A stretch of DNA of 64,000 nucleotides from Otis tarda (Eukaryota; Chordata; Aves; Otidiformes; Otididae): assembly GCA_026413225.1 (NCBI GenBank), contig CM048552.1, positions 58,233,001 to 58,297,000 of the forward strand. The letters run 5' to 3'. A program made the translations under genes and the position numbers. The notes beneath the pieces are model-generated. The model did no database searches, was not told where the DNA came from, and saw nothing but the letters and a program-made list of their open reading frames with translations. Positions 23,662 through 35,800 of this stretch are shown here, in pieces (the stretch's first letter is position 1; the number at the start of each line of letters is the position of its first letter).

Positions 23662-24149
23662 GCCGCGCGCCGGGCCGGGGCGGGCCCCCGTCCGGGCCAA
23701 CGCTGTGACGCCAGCGGCCTCCGCCCGGGACCGCCCGGCCCCGCCGTGGGGCTGAGGCAGGGGAGCGAGGCGGGGACCGGCCCGCCCCGCACCGCAGCTT
23801 GGTTGCTGCCGGCGGATCCCGGCTCCTGCCGGCCCGGGGCAGGCACCGAGAGGCTCCACGCGTGCCCGAATACAGGGAGGCTGTGTCGAGAGGGTTTTTC
23901 CGTTTTTCCGCGATCCTTCTGTTGGCGCGTCCCGGTGCAGGGGGTACTGGCGGGTCAGCAGAGCACCGCGTTCTGCAGCAGCCTCCAAAATCCTCCGGGC
24001 CTGAGCCGTCGCCGTGCCCCGGGTCGAGGCTGCCGTCCACCGGCGCTCAGGGCCTGGGCGCGCGGAGGTGCGAAGAGCCAGCACAGATCACGCTGACGCC
24101 GCCGCGCCCGAGGTCCCCCCTGACACGCTCGCCCGGAGCCCCCCAGCCT

Positions 24150-26775
24150 GTGCGCAGTTCTCACCGTCACGCCACGAACCCCAACTGAAGCGAGGCGGCA
24201 GGGAAGAGAAATGTCCCGATGGCGTCTGCGGTGCCGGATGGCACCTCTCCCCTCAGAAAGGTCCCCAAAATGGTCAGCGGTCTTTGAGCGATGTTTTGGG
24301 TGACCTGTGCTACCAGATACCATATAGTGTGCCTGCGAACTGACTTCATCCAGTTTAGAACCGGACGTGTTTTGCTGAGAAACACTAAATACTAGCTGTA
24401 ACAACAGCTGCAGAAAAGACAGCGCAGGCCAGAAATGAATGACAATACTCCAAATGTTAAAAAAAAAAAATTATATTGTAAGTACAGTACAAAAGTTTCT
24501 TTGTATAATTGTAATGTAATCTGGATCAAACAGCAAGGAAATAACAAAAATATAAAAACGGCTAAGTCTTGCCAAAGTTTTCCCTCTAGTACCAAGTACC
24601 ACAAGATACAGATTATACAAAGTGTACAAATTTTAAATAAAAATACAATACACTGGGGTTGTGTGTGTTTTTCACTCGTACAGAGGGCACACCTAAGGCT
24701 GATCCCTTTCTGTTCCTTAGAGAGCAGGCCTACCCCTCCACCACGATGCTCTCAGTTGTAAAGGGCTGGAAAGAGTGATTTTGTGCCACTCCCAACAGCG
24801 GATACTTTAGTTCGGGCCAGGACAGGATCCAAGGCGGGATCGGACTGCCTCCCTCCTGGGCCCTTCCCAATTCCAGGCTCACTGGGATTAGTCATATATT
24901 GTTAAAACGTGTATGCTCCGGTCTGAGGCTTGGGGTGAGAAACTGCACAGTGGCCTGAGAGCCTTCTGCCTCTTCCGCTGACTGAGAAAACCTAACACTG
25001 CACTGAGAAAAGCTCCATAAAAGACAGGTTACCTTGTACAGGCACAGCTGGGGAATACGTGGTAGAGGAATTGGGAGAAAAACCCTCCTGTGCACCTGAG
25101 GATTTCATTTAAATGGGATTTGGGGCTTAGCCACAATGAGGGACAGCTGACTTTCAAGTGCCCTAAAAAACAGAAGGTAAACTTCAGATTGGAAGTAAAA
25201 AAGTGCTCTTCTGTCATTTTAAAACTTTTCCGTTATAAGGCTAGAAAGGCTAGATTCAAGTTATATTTCAGTTGTTCTACCTACCTTCACAAGATAGCCT
25301 GTTTCTACAAACACTTAAAATCTTCCTGGTGTTTCCCCATACAATGCCAATGTTTGCTACTACACCTATAGCTGATTCCTGCAGGAAGTGGGGTGAGGCA
25401 AACTTGATTCATATTTTCCACACACTGTTGGTGGAGGGAGGGATTTTTGCTTTTAAATTATGTATATATATACATACACAGAGAGAAATATACAGGATAA
25501 ATTAAAATCTGTTACAGATGTTGCTAAAATACATACGATATGAACACCACATACACGTACATACAGACACACAAAAACCTATATGAGAATCAAGTCCTCT
25601 CCTGCGGCTCCTCTTCTAGAGGAGCAGAAAACTGAACACCAAGTATGTGGCTGGAAGGAAGGGGAATCGGTCCAATCAAGCCACATGTGCCTTACTCAGC
25701 TGTAACTGCTTCAAACTGGTCATTAGTCACCGCCTCACAGCAGCACCGTGGCTCTTTCAATACTGCTGGTGAAAGGGATGGGGGATCAGCGATCTCAGAA
25801 ACCAAAGATGTCTGTTCACAAAACTGGGGCAAGATGGGCAGAAGCAATCCAAGTTTTTCCCATCTCCTTCCAGGCTCCTCTCCATCAAAGCAGGCTGACC
25901 ATGCCCTGGAAAAATCAGCAGGAGGTTCATTCTCTCAAGCCAATGCGGTTGGTTGATACAGCGTGCTAATGATGATTTGGGTGAGAGTCCACAAGAAAAG
26001 ATTAAACTTGTTGTCATCTTCCACTTTACTTCAAATGCCAGCTACCAAACCTGCCAGGTGATGCTGACAACTTTCAGTTATGACTGACTGAAGAGCAGGG
26101 GTTGGAAGAAGTGACCAAGGGGCAAAGACCTCTGTATCTTTGACCAGCTATCCAGCTTTCCCCTCAAGGAGTAGTTTTTAAACTGAAAAGCAGTTAGAAA
26201 CAGGGCTGATGAAGAGCCCAGTTCTATTCCTTGGTCCAAAATACGTTTTATCATCTCTACCTGCCCACAGAATACCAGAATACTTTAGATTGGAAGGGAT
26301 ATCAGGAGGTAATCTGGTCCATCCCCCCGCTTAAAGAAAGTCCAACTTGAGCAGGCTGCTCAGTCAGTTTTTGTATATCATCAAGGATAGAGTCAACAAC
26401 CTCGCTGGGTCATCTGTTTCAATGACCCCTCTCACGATCATGTTTTTTTCTTTATATCAAGCATTCAATTCTCTGGCTGCTTCCCCAACTAAAGGACCTG
26501 AATTTAAGGCGAGTATCTCAAAAGCTTTCCTAATTCTTCACACAAAATACTTTCAGACTGGATGACATTTCACCCACCAACACAAAAGGGTTTTCTCAGC
26601 TCAATTTCATGACTTTTCATAAAACAGAACTTGAGCAGTTACAATCCTATCTATATACTATACAGATATAAAACTTTAAAACCCTACACATGGAGCCCTT
26701 CGGGAGTGCCAGCGTAGTGCCTATGTACACAAGTCAGTTACGCACAGGTTGAGTACATCCCAAGATCCTTTCCCA
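24150..26775 (-). other. HMGXB4 3' UTR and HMGXB4-TOM1 gap
   Basis: This stretch follows the HMGXB4 stop on the minus strand and runs up to the TOM1 CpG island. I find no AATAAA or ATTAAA on the minus strand here, so the 3' UTR end cannot be placed. Variant hexamers (TATAAA, GATAAA, AATATA) occur. It contains an old CR1 relic (26262-26500) and a small hairpin (25607-25625). No gene is seen. Confidence 0.5.
26262..26500 (-). repeat. Old CR1-family relic
   Basis: CAGAATACTTTAGATTGGAA, then ATCTGGTCCATCCCCC, then later TTCAATTCTCTGGCTGCTTC, resemble the reverse complement of a CR1 3' end that is strongly diverged. It lies just downstream of the HMGXB4 stop and is probably within its 3' UTR. Confidence 0.6.
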
Positions 26776-26820
26776 TCAAAGTCCAGGCATGATATAGGCG
26801 ATGTTGTCCAGTGTGTTTGA
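26776..26820 (-). CDS. HMGXB4: HMGXB4 exon 11 (C-terminus and stop)
   Basis: This exon encodes [14 protein letters not shown] then TGA, identical to the human end. The acceptor is TTTTCCCAG. It is too short to be found as an open frame. Confidence 0.95.
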   Translation of the reverse strand, partial: SNTLDNIAYIMPGL

Positions 26821-29800
26821 CTGGGAAAAGAAATAAAATATTTTTTAGTGCCAGGTAATAACTCAAAATCTTTAAAAAATTCCACAGACAAGGGTACTAA
26901 ACATGTTCATTTGTCTTACAAGTTATCATATGATGAGATAGCCCAGTCATCACCACCACTGCTAAGCTTATTTTCACATTTTTGAATACATAAGTTAACT
27001 AAACATACAGGTAGCCTCAGTATTTGTAAGCATCTGGAAACAATGAAAATGCTTTAGGCTTTCCTCAAGTGACCTCCTTCTTACAAACCCCATACTCTAT
27101 CTCTGAATTTGAAACAAGCCACATCGATCATATCACATTAACCACAGGAAAGACTAGTGATGAAGGACTTGAGCAAAATGATATAAAAAACCCAATTATT
27201 TGCCTTTAGACTTGCAAGTCCTTTATGAAATGCTGCAGTGTAAAAGTGAAGATAAAATCCCTCAAACACACCCACTAATAAGGTGTCAGGTGGGTAGAAG
27301 AAATGCCCTCCTGTTTTCCTTGCAAAAAGTAATAGAATTCTGAGAGTAAGAGTCCTTCTCGTGCACATCAGAAAACAAGACCCAGCAGTATATTATCTGT
27401 ATGTTCTTCAAATGCAGTATTTCAGTAATCTCAAGCCTGTGGCTGGATGGCTGAAGAAGGCCTTAGGAACACCACTTTTTAATTGCTGAAGACAGAGGAG
27501 CTGGATCTGCACCAGTTGCGATTTTAGAATTTAACAATGCCACCTACTGACTGAAAAGATAAATTCCATTCTACATGCAACACGACCACTGACAATTTTA
27601 TCCTTGTCTTAAAACACCACTGTTGTTATGTATCTGATGGTAAAAAATCAGAATGCCTTTATTATAAAGTCCAATTACCAGTTTTCAGCAGTGAATGACA
27701 AGTGCCTTAATCCACCTAAAGCTCCATTGCTTCTTGTAACAATAAGTTGATCAAGTTTCCAATACACACAGCATTAGTCATGTGGTGTCATTGCTCCGAA
27801 CACACTTGGCAAGCAAGAAGGAAAAAAAGCATAGGATGTTTTTCCATGGCTTAGGATGGGAACACCCCACTGACTCAGCTTTCGTGCAGGCAGCCAGTCT
27901 GTGGGAGCTCACAGCCTAAGCTGTCAACTTTGTTGTTGTTAATAGTTCTTTCTCAGAATGAATCGATGTTTGGGCCGCGCTATTACAACATGCAAATTCA
28001 TATCCCATTTTCATTGTTCTCTGCTAGATTTGTTTTTAATCTCTTAACTTTTGCAAGCTATATATTTCATTTCTGCCTTTCTCCTTCTCTGCTTTATTCA
28101 TGTCTCCTGTTGGAGGTATGACTCCTGATCCCTTTTATGCTGCTGCCATCTTAATCTATGTCCATATGATGCTACAGAGATGCCACAAGCTGTTGCTAAA
28201 TCAGGGCTCAGTACTAAGTGTCGTTTAAAGTCAAAAAGAACATGTAGTTCTGCAGTTCCTTAAAAGAGAGACTATTTTTCATTTGTTGGAGAAGGCTACA
28301 GCCCCATGTAAAAGTCCCTACTCAATCACATCAGGAATCCTGAGATCACAAGCTATTCTTTATGTTACTAAAGGAAAAACAGATTGTGTGATACAGAGCA
28401 TCTAGAAGGTGCTTTTTATTTTTATGGAAATTTGGAACTTTCAAAAATACTGGTATGTGTACAGGCACTTTTTTTTATTCAGATGAGTTGATTCAGTCAC
28501 TAAAACTGGATCTACACACACTGCAATCAATGCTGCAAATATTAGGTCAGTTGCCACTGGGAGAAAAAAAAAAGTTGCACAATATCATACAACAATAACA
28601 TCTTAAAGAATTTCAAGAAATATTCCTCTATAAAAGCGTATGACCAAGATGATTTTCTTATTGCACTGGAATTATAATCACATGATAAGACTGATTCATC
28701 TAAAAACTCTAGCTGGACTGAACCAAAATTAACAGTGCTAGAATGGAAATAACCACAAATAACTCACCAAAATGTGCTTAGGGCAGCCATTCAACTCGGG
28801 TAGCTGCGTGGTCAGACATGCTAACGGGCCCAAAGCACAGATGATTGAATCTAGAAGTACTGACAAACTTCCTGAAACAGCCACCATTCCCTGGAAGTAA
28901 GGAAAGAAAAAAATGGATGGGGATGAGTAGTGCAAATTATGGGTCTTTCACAACTGTATTGACTGTCATGCAGATATAGTGCCTTCACACTTGAGCCCCT
29001 CTAGTCCACTTTCATTATTTGCACAGTAACAAAACTATGCCACGCGCTTCAGAGAAAGACTGCTGGCTCAAAAAAATTAAGAATTCAGTAGGCCACATAC
29101 TAACGTAGGAATAAAGTAGGGAACAACAGAAAAGGTCAGAAAGTTGTCAGCTGCATAAAACATTTAATTCCACAATTTTTTGTAATGTAATTTCTTTGAC
29201 ATTTCTTACCACCTATTTTGTTAACTACGTGAGTTCTAAAGACAATAGTTGTTTTATTATTGAAGTCTAAAGAAATGCTAAGTCTGTAACAAATGCTTTA
29301 GTCATTGATATACTTTCAGGAAAGGAAATTTGTTTGTGTGCCTTTCTATAAAGGAGGAGATTTTAGGCTGGTTGTTCCTCTGAAGAACTACCTCAATCGA
29401 TCATACCAGAAACAAAATGCAAGAACATTTATTTTACTGCTGATAAAACAAACATAGAGGGATGAGATGATCACATCAGCCATAAAATTCAGTGATATTA
29501 CTTGAGATAACTATGTGTTCTCACAGGCTGGGCTGAGTTCTGAAAGTGCGTGCATGTATGTGTGTGCATGCATAGAATCACTATCATATAACAGTAGGAA
29601 ACCATTAAAATATGCTATCTTCTGCATTACCAGTCAGTTGAAACAATAGTAGCCCCTATCCAAAGCTCTGGGAATATGATACTGCCAGCAAACAACAGGA
29701 CATGCAAAAACCACCTTGGTAAAGGCTGATGGTTTTTCTAAGAAGGCTTGAGACAGTAACAGAAACTGGACCATAGACTGGCAAAGACAGTAAGGAAGTA

Positions 29801-32800
29801 CCAGATCCAAGGTGAACATATAGTAAGAAAAGACTGAAGAGGCTGCTAAACCAAGAATTGCCTTCAAGGCCCTAGAGCTGCAAAGGAGCCGTCTTTCTTT
29901 GATACCTATGGTTTACTGAGAAACAAAGCTTTTTAATTCACTGAAAATAAACTACAATGCATGAAAGAAACACGACAAGCCACCTCTAATTTCTCTTCCT
30001 AACAGAAAAACATTGGCTAAACTTTTAAGTAAAATAAAACATTAATCCCCGTTGATCCTGTGTGTAGATTACATGACATCACTGTGACATCGCTGGTTAC
30101 AGACTCACCTCTGTTTCCTGCAGTCTGTGTCCAATGAGGCTCAGAGATTCACCCAGCAACTGTAAGTGTGCAGCTACATCAATAGGATCTGTCTCAGGGG
30201 CTTTGGCTGGTGAGGAAGACACCACCACGGTGCTGGTGGGGGATTTCTTATGAGGGGAAATCGCTCCTGTTGGAGAAGCTGGAAACACACAAATTAAAAT
30301 TCCATATTCTCTTCTTTCATTCATTTACTTACAAGCCTATTTACTTAGTAAAGTTCAAATCTCAAAGGCATGAGATGCTTAAATACTTCTGGTCCTGTGG
30401 CCTTTGGAGTCAAAACTTTCCTTCCGTGTGTACAAAGCATCTACCTCAGCTGAATGCACTCTGGGAGATTTGCTTTGGGAGATTTGCTAAACAGAGATGA
30501 GAAGCCAAAAACAACCCTTTTTCATCTAGCAGCAAACGAATCCCGTGCAACTTCCCTGCTGCCTCTTCTTATTTTACATTTCAATCCCTAAACTGCTAAA
30601 AACAATACCATTCTATAAATTAGACAAGGAAATCTTTTTAGTAAATGCTGACGTTATTCTTGCTCTCACAGAAAAATTGTTTTAGAGTAATATGATGATT
30701 TAAATGTCAAGTCTTGTGAGAAAGCAGGTAAGGGTGTGAAGCAGGAAAGGACCTTTACTCCTTATTCCACAAGCAACACTATGTTTCTTGTCCAGGAAAA
30801 AAAGACCAGAGCAAATGAAGTGCAACAATTACCTTTTATTTTTGGTGCACCATCTGAAGATGATGCTTTTCTCTTCACAGTGGTGGCCTCTGCTTTATTC
30901 TGTTTGTGTTGGAGATATTGAGCTTTCTGTTTCCAGATCTGCAGTTACCATGGTATGAAAAGAGAGATTCTAACATTAGGTAATTTTCTGTTATCTGATG
31001 CCAAGGCCTGAAGGCAGAATTGTGTTCTGTAGCTAACTGGTGAAGCAATACCATGAAAAGAAAATGGATGCTTTTATGATCACAAGAGCAAGGTTTCCAT
31101 CCTTTCCATCTTTCCATTCTTCAGGGACACAAGTAGGATTTTTCAAGGTATGGTGGCAATGCTGCCAGCATGTTCTGACCTAAGCACCTAGTTTACAGAA
31201 ATAATTTTACAAAAACATCTCACACACACTCACCAGTTTATCCTTTTCAGGTAGTTGCTTCCACACTTCTGCTAGTTTTTTACTTAGCTCTCCAAAATCT
31301 GGAAGAAGGAAAGAAGAAAAATGTTCAAAACAAATGAAATCATAAAATCCTAGAGAACATAGGAAATATACTGGCCCATCCATACACACTTGAGAAGCAA
31401 CCCATTCCAAAACTGGAACTCTCCAAACTGTTCTGAAAAGGATTGACAGTGTGCATTCCCATTACTGTTTAAAATGGAAAAAAAGCTTGATACTGGGAAT
31501 ATAAAGTCACACATGTATACACGGGAAAGTGACACAATGAAAATAACTCTTTAAGTAATGAAAAAGCAAGCTAGAAATTTCTTTATCTGGATTCATGGCT
31601 TGGTTAAAATGCAATGAAATCAAATAATGATATCCACTCCTTTGCCACCTCTTATTCAAAGAAAACTGGCAGATTCTTTGCATGCTGTCAAAATTAAGAG
31701 GTTAGTATGAAACAGAGATGATATGTTCTGCTAATTAATCTGACTGGTGTGTAATCAAGAGAAGAGAAGGCTAGGTTATTCTCTCACCTATTCCAGGGTG
31801 CTCAGACACAATAGTTGTACGATATTCCTTACAGAACACTTGATAGGCAGACATGTTTTTCTTCTTTGGCTAGTCAGAAGAAAAAGAAAAAAAGATTTTC
31901 AATTATAATGAGACCTACTCAAATTTAGTAAGAATGCAGCATTTGTTGAAGACTTAAAGAAAGATGTGGTGTTTAGATCAGGAACCTAAAAAAAAGCAGT
32001 GTTTTACATGCTCTGGCTGAATTTAGTGTTTATGAAAGCACAGGAACCAGTCAGAACCAGTGTTAGTACAAGGCTTATCTTGCAACAATTCTATCAATGC
32101 ATTTCATTTATAAGTTACAAGAACCTGCTATTCAAAATCCAGGATCAACATACAACTCTGTTAATATAACTCAGTTTTAAAACTTAAAGTAATAACAAAA
32201 AAATCTGTCTCACTATTCACAGTACCTATCATAGATCTGTCAAAACAATTCAATCTTCATCATAATGTTTTGTTCCATTCCTGCATCCTTACAAAATACT
32301 TCAAATTGCCAGGAAAATAGACAGTTTAAGTACATTGACAGCAGAGGCATAAGCAGTTGCCAAGCTATGATCAGAACAAATTTACCAAATAGAACAGAAT
32401 AATGGTTGAACAAATTTGGGCTATGTCTGCCCATTTCCGGACACAAAGCAACTCTTGTCTCTCTGAACATACAGAAACTTCTTTCCCCCACTTATATACT
32501 CTCATAGCTATGGTTATATCACCTGTAAACTCATTCATATGCTGGCTACCATTTATCCTACTCAAATTTTTATACATTAACCACAGAAAACTGAATTTAT
32601 GAGAACTGGACAAAACTGGTAGTCTATAAGAATTAGAATTTCATTTGAATACAGGAGTAAATGGGTAAATATCTTCAGTTTTCAGATTAGAGCTCAATTC
32701 CTTTTTACAGGAACTGTGATGATGGACTAGTTCACTAGTCCAAAAATCTGCCTGGCAATAGCTAGAATTGGTTATCTGAGAAAATGATGCAGCTGTGCTT

Positions 32801-35800
32801 GGTACATAACCCAGCAAATTAAGTATAACCTTTTCAAATAACCTCTCTCAGCTAAAGATGCCTGTGCCACAAAACCAGAATGATATATGATATATATTCC
32901 TTTTGCTACAAAGAGATATCACAGTGGCTGACACATTTTTCCAAACATGCTCCAGTGAAACCATCGATCCTGGTATTAGTTATCCTTCTGTATCAATTTA
33001 CCATGCCTTTGTAATGGAGTGTCTAATTCACCATTATCCATCACCCAATTTCTATTCTCCCTCCAATTTTTCCTTACTTTTTCTCTTTCCTTTTCTTTTT
33101 CTCTTTCCTTTTCTCTTTCTTTTTCTCTTTCTTTTTCTTTTTCTCTTTCCTTTTCTCTTTCTTTTTCTTTTTCTCTTTCTTTTTCCTTTTCTCTTTCCTT
33201 TTCCTTTTTCTCTTTCCTTTTCCTTTTCTCTTTCCTTTTCCTTTTCTCTTTCCTTTTCCTTTTCTCTTTCCTTTTCCCATTTCTCAGTTTTGTCCTTCTC
33301 TTTTTCTTCCTTTTTCCTCCTCTTCTCACCTTGACCATCTGAGTGAAAAACAGCAGGAGGAGGTGGAGGAAGAACATAGGGGGTACTGGGAGGAGGTGGT
33401 GGCGACACTGTTACTTCTGCCACTGCCACAGGAGTGTGCCCAGAACTCCTTTTAGACTTAGAGTGCTTCTTTTCTCTGTGTTTCTCCTTGTCTTTTTTTT
33501 TCTTACTTTTTTTTGACTTCTTTTTCTTCTTGATTTCCCGATAGGAGTCATCTATCACTAGCTCTCCAGCCTCCAACTCCCCACCAGAAGAGGAACCAGA
33601 TTCTGGTGGTGCCTCCACACCTGAAACCTCATACTCACTCCCATGCCCCTCTGAAAAAACAGAGGTGTCAGCACCAAAATTCTCAGAAGGTGGATGTGAG
33701 TCTGAAGGTGGTTTGTGCTTCTTCCGGGATGACTTCAGGAAGCTCTGCAGTTCATGACCCAGCAGGAGGGAGCCTTGCTCATCTCGAGCTGATTTCTTTG
33801 AAGATTTCTTTGCAGCTGCTGGTGCTGAAGAGTAGGAGAAAGAATCATCATCTGCTGCACTACTTTTATCTTTTGGTGAAAGGATGAGCTTCATCTTTAA
33901 GCCATCGGGTTCACGAAGAGTAAGTGTCTCTGTGTTCACATAGAGAGGTTTCATTCTTTTAGATTTGTGGAAGCTGCCATCATCCACTGAGTGCTCCCCA
34001 CTGCTCCCACTCAGCTTCTTCTTGTGGTGCTCCTTTTTGCTTTCGGAATGGCCTGAGGATGAATGAGATGATTTTTCAGAAGTCTTCTTTGAAGACTTTG
34101 AGCTTGTGGCCAAAGGTGAGGTGACAGCCTTGAGTAAATCCATGGTTGTATCAGTTGAGGATGGGCTAGAAACTGCTTTTTTCTTCTTCTTTGATGGTAG
34201 ATCCAAAGGCGAAACACCTGAAAAAGATCAAGATTATTCCCTTAAAGACAGCATTACACTAGCCCAAAGAAGTGGGAATCCTGCAAGACTTATGATTACA
34301 GCTAACAGATTTGCATCCTGGCTTACACAGGAGATCTCTAAAGCTTGTAGCCAGCTCAGCGTAGCCTTACTGATGCAATTCAGGAGCTGTAATGTCTGAG
34401 CTGGTCAAATAACAAGGCAGGAAGATAGAGCAGGAAAGTACTTGAAGCTTTGTCAAACTCTGTATTCTGCTGTGAAATAACATATTCTGATGAAAATGTA
34501 TCATACTGAGCCTGAAATTACTTCTCTAGTGCAAAGTTTTTGTGCCACTTTTAGCCAAGGTGAAACCACTGAATTGAAAATAAAAGCTTTTTCATTCTGA
34601 AAACAGATTTTGATAAAATGTCAGCTTGGCTTTCTCTTTTCATTGGGCTAAAAATAGATCTTAAACCAGTTAAGCTTTTATGAACAGAATTGTTATTCTC
34701 TGGACAACTTATTAATGGTGAGAATAATGTTTCTGTATTTAAACTCAACCCAAAAGCATTTATTTTTTAGCCTGATGCATTCTATTTTTACAAATTCAGA
34801 GAAAGTAATAGTATCTGCAAGTAAAATTACAGTTTTTAATGACATAGGGAAAAAAGAAATGCAAATGCCAAAAGGGAAAGCATGGGTTAGAAAACTACAA
34901 CTTGTCAATTAAAAGGTGGGTGGGTAGAAGATCTCTACTTCCAGCAATGGCAACTTGTTAAGCTAGACTCTGTAAACATTATTCCCTAACCTTTTGCTGT
35001 CTACTGCTGATCAGTGTCAGGTTTCTGATTACTTCTTCTAAGACAGGTTGAGGTACCTTCCCCCCATACAGTGCTAACCACAAAACGTGATGACATTGGT
35101 TTAAGAGTATCCCTTCCTCAAAGTCATTATCTGTTAGTCCCTTCTCCTGCCTGATTGCTATCTTACCTCTGTAGCAGAACTCATCGGAGGAGTGCTTTCT
35201 CTTCTTCCTGTGAGGTTCTGTCCCTGGAAAAAGCTCACTGTCCTGGAATAAGAAAAAAAAATGCTGACAAACAAGAGGCAAATAATTTGAAATTCACATG
35301 GACTACTGACATACATAATAATTTGTTGAGTTACATAAATATAAATAATATAAAGAGTCATTTGTAGTACTAACATCAAGGAACACTAGATATGAACCAG
35401 GATCATTATTTCCAGTGCTAAAACAAGCAAAGGAAATGTACTCTGTCCCTAAGAGCCCACTGCGTAGGTTTAAGGTAAGAGACAAAAAGCATGGTACGAA
35501 CAGGTGGGAGAATACAAAAAATTGTATTAGTCAGGACTGGTTTCAGCACATCAGCCACCTAACTGGCATCAAGCTTTCTGTAGGGATTGCAACACAACAG
35601 GGTTATAAGGAAACTGAAAGACAGATCTCTACAGGGAACTCCCCTCAAGTGAGAGGAGCAATACACAAAAAACTTGAAAGAGCACATTTGAAAGTGCTAA
35701 GAAAAGGGCAATGAAAGCCAGTACTGGAGATCAGCTGATGAGCTGAGAAAAGACAGATATCTACCTCTTCATAAAGCTAAGAAACAACTAAGCACGCATA

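Larger units (their letters stand above)
22930..24130. promoter_or_regulatory. TOM1: CpG island promoter of TOM1
   Basis: This is a GC- and CpG-rich block surrounding TOM1 exon 1, with no TATA box near the start. It carries five CCAAT/ATTGG boxes (23105, 23195, 23304, 23353 and 23396), a CACGTG E-box in TCACGTGA context (23654-23661) and a GGG-run tract (23511-23527). Such an island is typical of a housekeeping gene promoter. Transcription towards lower coordinates would start to the right of 23607. Confidence 0.85.

Noticed and set aside
32903..33377. Plus-strand Phe/Leu/Ser-rich frames and extra minus-strand Lys-rich frames
   Set aside because: They are reading-frame shadows of the purine microsatellite in HMGXB4 exon 5.
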